A stretch of DNA of 64,000 nucleotides from Celoporthe dispersa (GCA_016584495.1 WAID01000002.1:682001-746000), one strand, 5' to 3'; shown: positions 10,564 through 23,791, numbered from the stretch's first letter. Translations and numbers: made by a program. Notes: a model not told the origin generated them from the letters alone.

Positions 10564-11507
10564 TTAGATAGCACCGAGCTCCTTGAGCTTCGCCACAAGG
10601 CCGTCCACGTCCTCAACCTTACCACCACCCTGTCTCGGTGCCGGCTCTACGTCCAGGTTAGCGACCTGCCCAGAAGTTGGAAAAATACAAATCCTTCCAG
10701 CAGGGAGTCCACACGGGAGACCTACCAGTAACCTTCAGCACCTTCAGCCGCCTCTGGTTCTCGAGCCCAAAGTCGCCCAGCGTCTTCTTCTCCAGCGGCT
10801 TCTTCTTCGCCTTCATGATGTTGGGCAGGCTCGCATACCGCGGCTCGTTCAGCCGCAGGTCCGTCGTGACCACCATCGGCAGCTTTCCCCGGACGGTCTC
10901 CACGCCCCCGTCCACCTCCCGCGTGACGCTCACGCTATCGCCCTCCCAAACTCGACCTTGCTCGCCTGCGTCGCCTGTCCCCACCCCAGCAGGCCCGCGA
11001 GCATCTGGCCCGTCTGCCCCGCGTCGTCGTCGATGCTCTGCTTCCCGAGGATCACGAGGTTGCTCTTCTCGTTCTCGACCGCCTTCTTCAGCAGCTTCGC
11101 CACGGTCAGCGGCTCCAGGTCGTCCCCCTCCTTGACGTCGACGTGGATCGCACGGTCCGCGCCCATGGCCATCGCCGTGCGCAGGACGTCCTGCGCCTTG
11201 GGAGGGCCCGCGCTGATCACGCAGATGTCCTCGACGCCGCCCGGGGCCGTCTTCTTCTCGCGGATGCGCACCGACTCCTCGATGGACAGCTCGTCGAAGG
11301 GGTTCATGCTGTGCTTGACGCCGGCGGTCTCGACGCCTGTCTGGGCTTTGTTCACGCGGGGTTTGACCTGAGAGGGTTCACAGCGGCCTTGGGTTAACGG
11401 GGTGCATGCAATCCCGGATCAGGTTGCTTCGAGAGCCCGTGTCGGGGAGAACTTACCGCATAGTCAATGACCCGCTTGACGGGAACGAGTATTCGCAAGG
11501 CAGACAT
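10564..11507 (-). CDS. Electron transfer flavoprotein subunit beta
   Basis: ETF beta forms a heterodimer with ETF alpha in the mitochondrial matrix and passes electrons from acyl-CoA and other dehydrogenases to ETF-ubiquinone oxidoreductase. Exons: 11457-11507 (MSALRILVPVKRVIDYA), 10726-11367, 10564-10646. Visible family blocks are NKAQTGVETAGVKHSMNPFD, IEESVRIREKK, MAMGADRAIHV, LVILGKQSIDDDAGQTGQM, TREVDGGVETVR, TTDLRLNEPRYASLPNIM and AKKKPLEKK. The last acceptor was placed at ACGTAG/AGCCGG because it gives KVTEPAPRQ, as expected. A break near 10941-10950 moves ASKVEFG out of frame with EGDSVSVTREVDGG. Exon lengths sum to one base short of a multiple of three, so one missing G in the run fits. 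Confidence 0.92.
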
Positions 11508-12090
11508 GTTGACGGCTGCTACCTTGCTCAGTGAGTTGCAAGCCGGCAGGGTTTGGAGGCGGAGGAGGGCTTGACGGTCAAAGTTGCGGCATCATGGAAA
11601 TGAGTTGACCTCGGGTAGGCAAGGTCAAGGAATCGGCGAAAGCTCCTCAGCGGCTACCACCGGTCTCGGCGAGGCAGACCCTTGCACTTGGACCCTGCAA
11701 GGATCGCGCAGCATTGTAGTCCCCAATGTGACGTTTTCACATGCCACCACTGCTGTTGAGTATCTATTGATCATATTCACTTTGCACCATCTCGGGCAAT
11801 CCAATCAATGCTGGACGCAGATACCAAGTATTCCGATCAGAGACTCACCTGGAGAGTTAGAAGCATTGGATGGTCGGAAAAGCGGTTGGAACTTTTCCCG
11901 AGCGAATCCTGATGTTCGAAGTTGGGCAGCACCTTCGAATTGGCAAGGTCAAAGCAGCCCGCCGTGTATACGATGCACCATCACACGGCGCCTAAACTAC
12001 CCAGAGAATAAATAGATAATATAATAGACATACCAGCCCGCATTGACCAGCTACGAGGGGCCGCCAAGACCCCTGCAACTGAATCCCAGA
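11508..12090. other. Intergenic region between ETF beta and ArfGAP genes
   Basis: This 583-nt stretch holds the ETF-beta promoter and the ArfGAP 3' flank. No gene or strong motif was seen. Confidence 0.5.
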
Positions 12091-13443
12091 TCACCAATCG
12101 TCCCATTCATCCTGGCTCTTCTTGTTCGCCGCCCCCGCCGCCCCTCCAGACGACCCCTTCCCCATAGCAGATGTCCCGATAGAGCTGCCTTGCTTCTTCC
12201 GCTGATCAGCGGCCGACGCAAAGTCGTCCCAGAAGGCCTTCTTGCTCTCGTCCAGAGGCGCGGTTGTCCTGCGGGCAGGCTGACCGTCTGACCCTTCGAC
12301 AAACTTGTTGAAGCCCTCCTGTGCGGTACGTGCTCCCGCCTGAGCCGACTGGGCGATGCGGCCGCCAAAAGTCCTGGCCTGAGCTGCGAAGTCTGAATCT
12401 CCAAGCTGTAGAGGGTATGATCAGTACTTTCTCCGTTTTTTTTCTTTCTTTCTTCTTTTTTTCTTCCTTTCCTTGACGATTTAACATGACGGAGAGGTGC
12501 AACGTACCTGCTTAGTCGTGGGCTGGATGAAATCCTTATTCACAGAAGTGGCCGTCTTGGTCACAGTCGATGAGAACCACCCAAAGCCCTTGGTGATAGC
12601 GGCAAGGGGATCCTTCTGTAGCTCCTCGAACTTGGGCAGCTCCTTCTCCTGCTTCGGCGCGGCTGTATTGCCAAAACCAGAGTATTTGCCGCCCTGGTTC
12701 GGCGGTAGGTCATCTGGCCTCGATGCATTGGCCGCACCCAGGCTCTCGAAATACTTGTCATCCACCTTGACTTTCCCGCCCGCGGTGCTGGGGCTCTGCG
12801 GCCTGTTACTTGCTGTGCCGCTCAAGGGCGTCGCTGCCCTCGAACCGTTCCCGCCCGGGGCCAGGCCCTTTGTCTGCAGAGTAGACGGCGCAGGTGTGCT
12901 CTTCCTCTCGCCGGGGACATATTCCTTGCCCTCGACTTTGGCGCTCAGTCTTTCCTTCCACTCCTCACCAGCAGTGCCGTTGTATCTCTCGGCGATCGTC
13001 GCGTCGTCCCACGTGAGCCCTCTCATCTGCGTGTCCTCATGCTCGTCAAAGAACTTCTTCCAATTCTCGTTGCCCCCCAGCCTCATGCGCTCGATCTCGA
13101 CGGGCTTGAACGCGTCCATGGAGATGGATCTGACGAAGGAGATGTGCACGCCCAGCCCGCGGTGGACGCCCGCGCAGGACAGGCAGATGAAGACGCCGAA
13201 TTTCGGAGAGGCCCATTGCGGCGAGGGGGCATTGCAGTCGCAGCAGAGTGAGTTGCCGGATTCCTTCTGAATGGCGAGGAGCTATATTGGGCGGTGCGTG
13301 CGTCAGCGTCTGGCGGTAAGAGTGCAGAGGATCTGAGGAGAAGACCAGCTGTCACGTTTATCGCGCGGGGTATGTTTTGTCTTCATGCTGCGCACCTTTG
13401 ACCTTGTCTCCGGATCAACCTCCCACATGGCTTTCGAAGCCAT
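12091..13443 (-). CDS. GCS1: ADP-ribosylation factor GTPase-activating protein (Gcs1/ArfGAP1 type)
   Basis: It stimulates GTP hydrolysis on Arf, uncoating COPI vesicles at the Golgi. Three exons (13396-13443, 12508-13281, 12091-12405), all phase 0, give 378 residues. The ArfGAP zinc finger is C29-X2-C32-X16-C49-X2-C52, followed by the catalytic Arg57 in AGVHRGLGVHISFVRSI. The zinc finger is preceded by MWEVDPETRSKLLAIQK, the usual start of this family. The middle is low-complexity (Ser, Pro, Gly). The C-terminal half carries amphipathic, Gly/Ser/Thr-rich segments (ITKGFGWFSSTVTKTATSV) like the ALPS curvature-sensing motifs of ArfGAP1. The protein ends KSQDEWDDW, a typical acidic-aromatic tail. 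No frame damage. Confidence 0.93.
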
Positions 13444-14633
13444 GGCAGGCCACTGTGCTCTCTCGGCCGGTCTCCCGAGAAGCTGTGATGTCGTGATTGG
13501 GAGACTATGCAAGCTTGATTTGGTCGTCCGCGTGGCACCCTTGTCAGGAGGTGGCAGGGAACGAGTTCTGAGAAGCGGGGACGACCTTGACGCTTGAACC
13601 AACCCGCTGGGTATACCAAGGTCTGCTGATGAATAGACTCTTAAGGGTGGCGTCGGTGTTCGTACGGCTTTGGAAGGGGCTTTGTCGCTTGTCGAGTGGT
13701 TGGAATGGGAGGTGTTTGGAAATGCAAGGGGAGAGAGATCATCTGGGGTTGGAATTGCGCAACCAATGGCAGCTCAAGCCGGAAATAGTGTCGGCCTGGG
13801 CCTCAGACACCAACGACCACCCCGGCGACCCTAGCGCGCATATCTACGAGCATGGCCATCACAAAGGAGGCCACCAAACATTTCCAATGTTTGAAATACG
13901 GGTAATACTCGATCTGACGTGTGGAGAGAGAGAGAGAGAGAGAGAGACACCAGGAGCCGATTAGAATTATGAATGTGATGAGCTTCACTTGCATCGGCGA
14001 TTTTGTGGACCAGGCGCAGAACTACAGTTTTATCTCCTCGTACCTGGACAGGACTGGCTGATGGCCTGAGCGACGCAAGGTCTACAGAGCAAATAATTAT
14101 CGAGGCGTGGTGATAGGTCATTCTTGTTCTTTGTTTCGTTTTTCTTGCCGGTGATTTAGTTTACTGTACAACCCGGATCAGTCCATCGCCAGAAGGCTGC
14201 TCAAGCTTTTCCCATTTTGCATCAACTTTTCCGAATCCGCAAACCCCGTTCCAGAATGCGAATAGAATACAGGCCGGGAAGAATGAGAAAAGAAGATATC
14301 AATACGCAGACATGCGGGTGGATGAAAAAAATGCTCTCGTGGAAATTCATCTGTGCAGTCATATAGAAAGAGACGATGACGATCCTCCTGATGCCCTCCA
14401 CCTCAGTGCCCTTCTGAGAGACGCCAGAAGTCTCATCCCGTCCCGTTCGCCATGTCCCACAAAGCCAGAATAATCCTCAAACTGGGTGTCGAATCATGAT
14501 GTAGTTGCAAGAGCACCAAAAGTGATAAGTCTGAATCCGCCGTCATCATATCATCCCAGAAACGCCATCCGGATTAGAAGAGGCTTGGTCAATGATGGTG
14601 GAAACGGATACTCGGTCCGTGCTGGGGAGCGCT
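13444..14633. other. Intergenic region: ArfGAP promoter and RRM-gene 3' flank
   Basis: No gene recognised. It contains a (GA)12 microsatellite at 13924-13947. Confidence 0.5.
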
Positions 14634-16021
14634 TTAAGCGTCCACGGGAGCGGCAGCCTCCTCGGCACCGTTCGCAGTCTCCTCAGCAGGGGCGTCACCC
14701 TCCTCACCCTCGCCCTGCTTGTCAGGGGTTGTCAATGGCAACCTTGACAGCGATCTCGCGACCTTCAATCTCCTTTCCGTTCATCTCAGACACGGCCTTC
14801 TGCTGGAGCTCCTCGGAAGCCAAGGTTACGAAGCCGAAGCCGCGGCCCTTGCGGGGCTCACCACGGGCCTGAAGCTTCTTAATCATGAAGCGGGGAATGG
14901 GCCGCAGGGCAATCTTGGCCGAGGACGGCTGGTAGGCGTCGAAGAGCTCCTTGAGCTGGACAGTGCACATAGGCATTAGCCGGTGTCATACTGTACAGGA
15001 CGAGCGTCGCTTACCTTTTCCTCGGTGAGATCATAAGGCAGGTTGGCGACCATGACCTTGGTCTTGGAGGGGATGCCATCAGCCGGGGGCCGCGTTCGCG
15101 GCGCTCGCGAGCAGGGCGAGCCTGAGTCTTGGCCTTGCCATCAGGGTCAGTGTTGTTGGTTTGGTTGGTGATGTCTTGCAAAGGTTGAACCTCATTGGCT
15201 GCCGCGGCATCGTCAGTGGCCGCAGCGGCGCCCTCGGCGCCATCCTCCTTCTTGTCCTGTGGGTGAGGGCAAAGTCAGCTCATGCTGAGTGCCGGCGATA
15301 CAGATCCGTGGGCTACAGCTTACCTCACGACCACGGTTGCCGGCGCGACCTCCGCGGTGGCGGATGCCACGGCTGCCGCGTCCACGGGTGGACTGGCGTC
15401 GTTGGGTACCAGCGCCCTCGCCGTTGGCGTCAGGCTTGTCAGCGCTGGCCTCGGGCTTGCGAGCCAGCTGGACGGAGACCTTGCGCTCCAGGATCTCCTT
15501 GCCAGAGAGCTCAGCGATGGCGCGCTCGGCCTCGGTGGGGGTAGACAGGTCGACGAAGGCGTAGCCGACAGAGCGCTCGGTGCGGGGGTTCTTAGGGATG
15601 GTGACACCCTCACTGCAGGAAAACAGAAAGGTCAGCGAGGCATGTTTCGTCAGAATACAAGACACCAAGGCAGGTGACGCCCAATGATGTAGGGATCGCG
15701 CCATGCGCCAGGCATGTGCGACATGGGTGTGGACAGGGGGAGCTACGGGGAGGGGCGATAGGGCAAGGAACATGAGGCGGAGAGCTGAGGGCGGGTGCGA
15801 TGCAAACATAGACAAGGAACTTACACGAGGTAGCCCTTGAAGAACTCCTTCAACCCCTCCTCGGTTGTCGCATAGGCCAGGTTTCCGATGTAGAGGCGGC
15901 AGCCCTCAGCAGGGCTGGGGGCAGTGGCATCGGTAGGCTTGTCGGTGATGGCGGTATTGGACAGAGCGGCTGTCACGTCGTTGACGGCGACATCAGCGGT
16001 CTTGTTCTCCTGAGCAGACAT
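14634..16021 (-). CDS. RNA-binding protein with two RRM domains
   Basis: RRM1 (about residues 42-118) has RNP2 LYIGNL and RNP1-like VGYAFVDL. RRM2 has VMVANLPYDL and the RNP1 GRGFGFVTL. A basic Arg/Gly stretch (RRQSTRGRGSRGIRHRGGR) lies between them. Exons: 15825-16021, 15324-15612, 15015-15256 and 14634-14955. Two compensating breaks are seen. At G5 15085-15089 a base is missing between RERRERG and PADGIPSKTK. At G4 14725-14728 an extra base brings an early TGA (14722) after AIDNP; without it the frame runs on through an acidic, Ala-rich tail (DKQGEGEEGDAPAEETANG...) to the TAA at 14634. If the early stop is real, the protein loses 29 residues. It resembles small nuclear RNPs such as Rnp24, but I cannot fix the orthology. 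Confidence 0.88.
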
Positions 16022-18405
16022 TTTGGCTAGTTGATCGTTTGAAAGTTTGAGGGGATCTTGACCGGGTCTGGGTGGCGGTTAGTCAGGATGGAGAAGTTGG
16101 GTCGAGCTGTGATGGACCGGCTTTGCAGCGTCAACGTGGACACAGAATTGCAAGTTGACGGGTTGAGAATTGAACTCTGTTGCAATCGGAGGGGGGAGGA
16201 AAAGGGTAGCTTAGTGCCCTAGATGCAGTGGGTTGGAGGGAGGGGGGAGGCTTGACGGGTTGTTGACAGTTGTCGTTGATTGATCTTGTGGTGTTGGGAG
16301 GGAAGACGAAGGGAAGAAGAGAGGAAGAGACGACGTTGTGGCTCCTTTGTGTTGTTGCGCGACTGGGTCAAATAATTTTTTTGGGGCTCTCCCATCCAGT
16401 GACGAGTCTAGATCCGGGGGCTAAGTGGCAGGCGTGACAGGGGGGGTGATTGGGGGTTGCGACCGCCCAAAGCTGGCGCATGGATTTGGGGGCGGGCTGG
16501 CACGTACCTTCTCTACTGCCCCGTTTGACGTGCGGTAGCGGGGTCCTGGGTTGGGGAAAGGTCCTCCGAGGCTCAGAAAGCCAGCTTGCCAGCCTGCTAG
16601 GGTAGGTATGATCGATCTTGTGGACAGCCAAACAAGGGAAGGATTATGCTGCTGCTGCAGAGAACTGAACCTAGAATTCTTGACCTCTGAAAATCAGGCC
16701 TGGATGGGCGGCGTCCTCAGATGTGTCAAGTTAGTTGCTGGAGAAGGGGAGAAAAAGGAGAGGAAAGGAGACGACCTGTCAGGTTTGTCACTTATTTGTA
16801 GGACCTTTTGTGGTTGGTGAGTGGAGGGGCAGAAGCTATGAAGCAGACCCTACAATAGTGCCGACCTAGCTATTGTTTAGAGCCTGTGAGACCGAAAAGG
16901 AACTACTGAGTGACACACAATGAAGGCCTCTTCCAGGCCCAGTCTATTGCAAAAGGGCAGGCTTTTGGTCAGCGCAGAAGTGATGACCGATTCTATTATT
17001 TCCCAAGCCTACATGTCGCTGGCCAGGGTGAGAGCCCTCAACTTATCAAGGACCCGAGCCTCCCTCCATATGTGACTTGGGGTTTTGTGGTATTGTGTGT
17101 GTTTTTTTTCTTTTCGCCCCACCAAAGCGTCTAAAAATGAAGTACTATACCGATTCAAATCTCACACACAGAATCTGACACTCAGAAGACATGCTAATCA
17201 ATAATTAATCTGGTGTGTCATAGGCAAAGATCCAGGACTCATGCACTTGTCACGAAAATGCTAGATTTCGATGGCCAGATTGATGTGCTGTGTACTACAG
17301 ACGGGATACCCACTCTTACTGGCATGGCGCATCCACAATTAAGCTTCTGCTACAGTACTACCTAACTACGTAAGAACCTGGCAGCCCCTGGAGCTACGCC
17401 CTCCCCTGGCTCAGTCACTCAAATGGGAGTCCACCGCTGCGAGGTGATTGTACCATCACGCCTGACATTCACACAGTAGCTGGTCACTGCAGACCTTCTG
17501 AGAATAGCTGCACTGTGACAGAGGGGCCATCAACTTGCACCAGAGCTTTTTTATCGTCTAATGATCATGCAAGAGATAGTCAGACCCTACTGTACCGTCT
17601 TATGCTGCGGTATGAGTGGCCGGACCTTGACCATTTGGGTGCGGCCCCAGTCCGGCCGAGATGTGGTCATCATCGGAGCCATTTTCCCGGATTCTTTGAG
17701 ATTCCACCGGCCGGCCCGGATCGGAGCCAGCGAACGAGTACGGAATTGGGATTCTCACATGCCAACTATGTCTGCCTTGCGTCATGGCAATTGAGTGATT
17801 TTTATCTCTTTTTATTTTTTCTTTTCTTTCTCTTTCTTTCCTGTATCCTGCCAACTGGCAGATGTTATTTTCCTGGCTGTGGTTGCTGAGCAGGATGCTG
17901 TGTGCCCAGGATAACTGGCTGTTGGCCGACCTCGGCCTAAAGAGAGACGCTAACAAAGATCAGAGTACATATTGTAACCTTGGAGTACTTCTACACATGA
18001 CCGAGCGAGGACACAGAATACTTCTCCCACACTCATCAGCAACATCAACCACCTGAATTGATTTATCCCAACACGAGGTTCTCAGCACCATCATCGTGAG
18101 CCTAATTTCTGACGAAGTAGACAGCCAAGGCTTGTTGAGGGATAGCAGAGGTCATCTTGTATAAAGGTCCATCATTCCATTTGGGACACTAAGCACGGCC
18201 TTTGGAATCCCCTACACATCCCAAGCCGCCTGACCTGTGGGCTAAGCAGCCACACCTGCAGCTTCCCTTGGTACTGGAAGGTTGAAGGTCGATGTGCGGA
18301 GGATCAGCACTGAGCAGAGAAGGGCAAGAGCTGTTCTGAGCAGCACCTAAGGCCCATCCATCCTGGAAGGAGAGAGTGGCTGTGCCTGCCTTGAGTATTC
18401 TGACC
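16022..18405. other. Intergenic region: head-to-head promoters of the RRM gene and the diflavin reductase
   Basis: This 2.4-kb divergent interval has no recognisable gene. The open frames are short and have no domain character. It has CT-rich and T-rich stretches (about 17800-17850). Confidence 0.5.
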
Positions 18406-21021
18406 ATGGAGGCAGAGGAGAGGAAGGAGCAGCCAGGTGGACAGGCGCTGGAGGGCAGATCACTGCTGGTTCTCTATGGCACAGAGACAGGGCACAGCCA
18501 GGAGATTGCAGAGGAAATTGGTGAGGCTGCTGAGAGAATGCGGTTTCAGACACTGGTTGAGCAGATGAATGATGTGTCACTGGTGAGTCTCACGACCTGG
18601 GTATTCCTTACAATATGCTTCACTGAATCTTTGTTAAGAATCTCGGCTCACACTGCACAGAAAGAATTGGCCCAATATTTGCTTGTCATCTTTGTCACGT
18701 CGACAACAGGTCAGGGGGGATATGCCTGCCAATGCTACTGCCTTCTGGAAGCGCCTTCTGAGAAAGAAGCTCCCACCAGGCTGCCTGAATCAGCTGCATT
18801 TCACCATCTTCGGCCTTGGCGACAGCAGCTATCCCAAGTGAGAACATCTTGCCTCGTCACCGCGCTTTGTGCATAACCAGAAATATCGATTGACTCAAGG
18901 TTGTATCCAGGTTCAACTGGGCTGCAAGGAAACTACAAAAACGTCTCTTGCAGCTCGGGGCCACTGAGGTTTATCCTGCTGGAGAAGGCGACGAGAAGCA
19001 CGATAACGGGTGAGAGAGCCTCCGTCTCTTTATTTCCCTCTACTACATACCGCCTCCCCAACCCACTGCTTTCTGCCTACACTGCCAGCACACCATCCTC
19101 TCCAGGGCGAAAACTCTTCCTGACCCCCCCCTCCTACAGAATCGACAGCATTTATCTGCCTTGGTATCAAGGTCTACAATCTTATCTATCGAAACACCAT
19201 CCTCTGCCCAGTGGCATTGCGCCCATACCTGACGACCAACTCCTCCCGCCAAAGTATCCCATCCGAGTGGCAGAGATGGATCCTAAGGATCTGGAGCATT
19301 CGAACGAGGACGCGCGCTGGGAGGCGAATCGAGAGAAACATGCCGCCCTCAGTCATGTCCAGCGCCCCAAACCTGCTTCCCAAGAAGCCGACGACCAAGA
19401 TCTTCGTCGCAACGACTTGAATGGATATGGCGAACTCGCTCGACACGGCGCGATCAGCCTTGAGCGCCTGCACATTAGGGGGTCCTGTGAAACCAGACGC
19501 GGAGAACATTCTCAAAGACCATCCCAACAAGTACGATCTAAATCCTCCCTCTAGCGAGGATGGATCGCCACCCACAGAGCTCCTCCCTATTCCTGGAACC
19601 AGGGACTGCAAGCTGCTCTCTAATGAACGCGTCACCCCCAACAGTCACTGGCAAGATGTGCGTCTCCTCACGATGGAGATCTGTAAAAACGACTGGAACA
19701 AGAGCGAGCTGCCAGACCTTCTGCCAGGCGACACTATCATGATCTACCCCAAGAATTTCCCTTCCGATGTCCAGAAATTGATCCAGCTGATGGGCTGGGA
19801 GTCGATCGCAGACATGAAGATCATCTGGACCAGCAAGACCTTGCAGCTACACCTCCCGCGCGGCTTACATCCCATCAAAAACGCTACCGTGCGGGATGTT
19901 CTCCTCCACAATATCGATTTCAATGCCATCCCTAACCGCACGTTTCTGAAACAACTGCGGCGCCACACGGAAGACGAGCGTGAGCAGGAGCGCTTGCTGG
20001 AGCTCACTCTCGAGTCGAACACGCAGGAGTTCTATGACTACACGTCTCGGCCTCGCCGTACCATCCTGGAGGTTCTTGAAGACTTCCCGGGTGTGCAGAT
20101 CCCCGTGGGGTATGCCTTAGAGATCTTCCCAGTCATCCGTGGCAGAGCATTCAGTATCGCCAACAGCGCCTTGAGCCATCAGGACGAAAACGCGGAGACT
20201 CGGATCGTTGAACTGCTGGTGGCTTTAGTCGAATACAAGACAATCATTCGAAAGCCAAGAAGGGTGAGTTGAATCAGTTTACTTCAGCCCCTTTCACGGG
20301 CTTCGAACTTTTCATGGCTAATGGATGCTCTCGCAGGGCCTTTGCTCGAGGTACATTAAAACTCTGGCACCAGGGACACGTCTGGCTGTTGCAATCAACC
20401 CTGGCCATCCTCCGCCGTCCGACGACGACAGCTTCAAGAGACCCCTGATTGCTATCGCCACAGGGACAGGCATAGCACCCATCCGCAGTCTGATACAAAA
20501 CCGCTATCTATGTGATCCCGAAGGAAGCGGTAAAACCCTGCTCTTCTATGGCTGCCGAAGCAAGCATGCAGATTTCTACTTCAAGGAAGAGTGGCGGCAC
20601 AAGAGAGGTCTTGATGTTTTGCCAGCGTTCTCGCGCGATCCAATCAGCGAAGACGATAAAGGCTTTCTCGATCCCTACGCGAAACAGGGAGTCGTCGATT
20701 GGGCCCAGCGGAATGAGCGCCGAGCCTGCCCCCATTGGACCTCAGAACACTCCTTGGATCAGGAGCTTCGACTACGACCGGGGCAAGATGTACGTCCAAC
20801 ATCAGATCCGCCGATACGCACACGAGATGTGTGCTTTGATCATGCGTGGTTTTGACTCTGGGCAAAAACCCATCATCATGATCTGTGGCAATGCGGGCAG
20901 AATGCCTGTGTCGGTCCGCCTCGCACTGGAGGATGCATTGGTGCTTGGAGGCCTGGCCAAAGATAATGAGGGAGCCAAGCAGCGGTTGCAGCAGTTCGGC
21001 GTCTGGATGGAGACATGGTAG
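18406..21021 (+). CDS. TAH18: NADPH-dependent diflavin oxidoreductase (Tah18/NDOR1 type), with three frame breaks
   Basis: Tah18 passes electrons from NADPH through FAD and FMN to Dre2 at the first step of cytosolic Fe-S protein assembly. Exons: 18406-18582, 18661-18837, 18911-19009, 19140-20263, 20337-21021. The flavodoxin domain shows LLVLYGTETGHSQEIAEEIG, STTGQG and FTIFGLGDSSYPK. The FAD/NADP half shows RVTPNSHWQDVRL, RAFSIANS (FAD), GTGIAPIRSLIQNR, FYGCRSKHADFYFKEEW, ICGNAGRMPVSVRLALEDAL and the terminal aromatic VWMETW. Three breaks are inferred, each one base too many: the G6 at 18714-18719; a point between 19421 and 19552 (a G5 lies at 19478-19482); and a point between about 20640 and 20790 (GGGCCC or C5 near 20701-20733). 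The linker around 19370-19560 is poorly conserved, so an unseen intron there is possible. Family call firm; exact protein uncertain. Confidence 0.88.
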
Positions 21022-22344
21022 ATGGGAGCCCTGAACCTGTCTGCGTGGCGTGGCTCAGGGCTGCCGCCAATGCCTTGCACTGGGGGGGATGGACAGCCCT
21101 TTGTGGACGTCACGTCATGCCTGCGGGCTTACTGCATATTTATGACCCCACACCGTCACTTGAGGTTGAGCTTTATATGGTCCAGAACGGGTGGCATTTC
21201 CTCACCACAGGAACCTCCACGTTTGGGGCATGGGGACGATGGACCTAGATTAGGTACAAACTTTTTGCTATCGCATGAGGAAGTTTACCTTGGCAGAATA
21301 AACAAATCCACTGTCATGTCATTCCGCTTTCGATCACGGTCGACTCCTCTGCACTGTTTCATAGCAAAGCGGGTTGATTAATCTTTTTTTCCTCTTTGTT
21401 TCTTTACTAGAACTGACAACTGGGAGTGCATGATGAGTACATGAGAACAGCTTCTTTCACCGAAGTCTTGCAGCTTCTTTAAAGAAAAAGGGGGAAAATG
21501 CAAATCTCGCATCATAACCGTACAGAACGATTCTGTGTCATTAAGCGCCCCGCCCGCCTTCACTCAATTCCCATCCATCGTTTTGCAGGTCCTTTCACCG
21601 AACCAATCGATGCCTCATAATCCTCTGCCACAATGTTATAAGAGCTGTCATACTATTCGTGTATCAAGTAAGATAGATGAGCTCCCTCGTCCCAGAAAAT
21701 AAGATAGAAAAAGAAAAAGAAGAAATGGAGCATATATAAATATGTGTTACCAGTTCATCGTGGACTGATCTGGTCTGGTAACCTTTCCAGACGCCGCGCA
21801 GGAAAGCAAGCCGAAAGAAACAGTACCAGGTTGTGAAAACACCCGACGCCCCCTTCCTGTCCCTGACGCAAGGGGCATGAATCGTGGTGCGCCTGCTTGA
21901 CTCCTGTGAACGCCGTTGAAGATGTTGAGACAATCAATTTTTTTTTCTTCTCCTCAGAGAGACAAGCGAAATCGGTGGATAATGGTCTGATGATATGAAA
22001 CAAGAGGCGGTAAGAAGAAAGAGATCTGAGGATGCCAGATAGCGGTGGAAATACAAATTATAGTAGAAGCAAAGAAAGCTTTTTGGGTTGTCTGAGAATG
22101 CAAGGGACGAGGCCAGCGTTCAGAGGGCGAGATTATAATGCTGTAGTCGAAGGTTGGGCAAAGGACCCCAGGGAATGTTGATTTCTGTGCTGAGCACCGT
22201 CAGGACAAGCAGCGCAACCATTGGTCCTCGATGGGTTCGATTGTTTGGTGTTGGTGGCCTCTCTGGCGGTGAGAAAGGTATCTGATCATGTGGCCTTGGG
22301 TTGATGGTGGGGAGGTTAGCACCACCAGCCCATCATCTCACTCC
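21022..22344. other. Convergent intergenic region after the diflavin reductase
   Basis: It holds the 3' flanks of two converging genes. No gene recognised. Confidence 0.5.
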
Positions 22345-23760
22345 TTAATTCTCCCAGCTGTACCTCTTGTCCGAGAACTGCGGAATGTGCACAATGTCGT
22401 TGCCGCCGATGACCCGCTCCTTTCCGATCATGGACAGGTTCTTGATGATCTGGGCCTGGATGCGCGCCTCCTCCTCGACGGTGAAGTTGCTGCCCAGGCT
22501 GTCGGCGGAGGGGCGCCGTTGCCGCGGGGCCTCCTCGCGGTCCAGCAGCAGCAAGCCCTGATGAGCGTGGACAGAGTGCTCGCGGGTGAAGGTCGGGTTG
22601 GCAGGGTTCTGGTGGGGCCGGAACGGGTTGCTGTCGTGCAGGAGGGGGTCCTGGTACGTGAGGGGGCTCAGCGCGCCGGCGGACGAGGCCGTCGCAGGGC
22701 GGCGCATGTTGGCGTCCGCTGCTAGAACCCGCGGTACCGATCGGTAAGGGCCTTGCTGCTGCCCGGCCTGGAACTGGCTGGGGGTCGGCATCAGCATGTC
22801 GCTGGGCAGCGGGCCTAGGCACACGAAGTTGGTGGAGTCGATGGGCACCTTCTGGCTCTGGGTCGTCGGGGAGTGTTGGGACCCGGTCGGTGAGTAGGTC
22901 GGGGTAGGCGGTGGCAGGGATATTGATACCGTCTGCGCGCCCGAGTTGGACCTGCTCATGTTTGGCACGGACGTGGGGGTGGTGGAAGAGACCTGGTCGT
23001 ACACCAGCTGGCTCGAGCGGTCCGAGGTGGAGGAGTGTGATGAGTGTGATGCGTCGCAGGCGAGATCTGGGGCGAAAGGGTCCTTCAGTGTGGGTGTCCG
23101 GTGTGGTGACGGTATGGCCGGCACCGGTATATTGAACGAGTAGTATTCATATGGGGATGAAGGAGCGGCGAACGTTGAGTAGGCCGAGTAGGCGTCGGAA
23201 GGGCTGCGTGAGTGTACCGGGGGCGCGATGGTCGGGGGTGGAGGCGGCCCCGTGCGTTTGCGGTGCCAGGCTGCCTGGGGTGCGGTGGTGACGGGGGCAT
23301 CTCGAGCACGAGCTTGTTGATGTCGAGGGTCCCAGGCGTAGGGGGTGTAGAGGTGCCCTCGGGCCGGTAGTGCGGGATCGAGCTGACATCCCGCTCCGAC
23401 TTGCTGGCAAAGGTCGTGAAGCTGATATCCCGCTCTGACCTGCCCGCAGAGGACGTGTAGGGGGCACAGGCCCGTGGGCGTCCACCTCCCAGTTGGCCCT
23501 ATCGAAGGGGTCGTCCTCTTCTGCCCCGAAGAGGACCTTGCCGTCGCCGAACAGGCCGCCCTCGAGCTCGGCGGCCGACCCACGGCGGTCGCTCGGCAGC
23601 TCCTCGAGCTCCTTGTCGGGCAGCTGCAGCGGCTGGAGGCCGGCCTCGGAAAGAAACGTCTCAGGCGTGGCGTTCAGGTCTGCCCTCGACTTGCGGCGCT
23701 TCGGGGAGAGGACGGCGAGCACGCGGCCAAAGCGGTTCCGCGGCGCATTCACCTCCCTGC

Positions 23761-23791
<31 letters not shown>

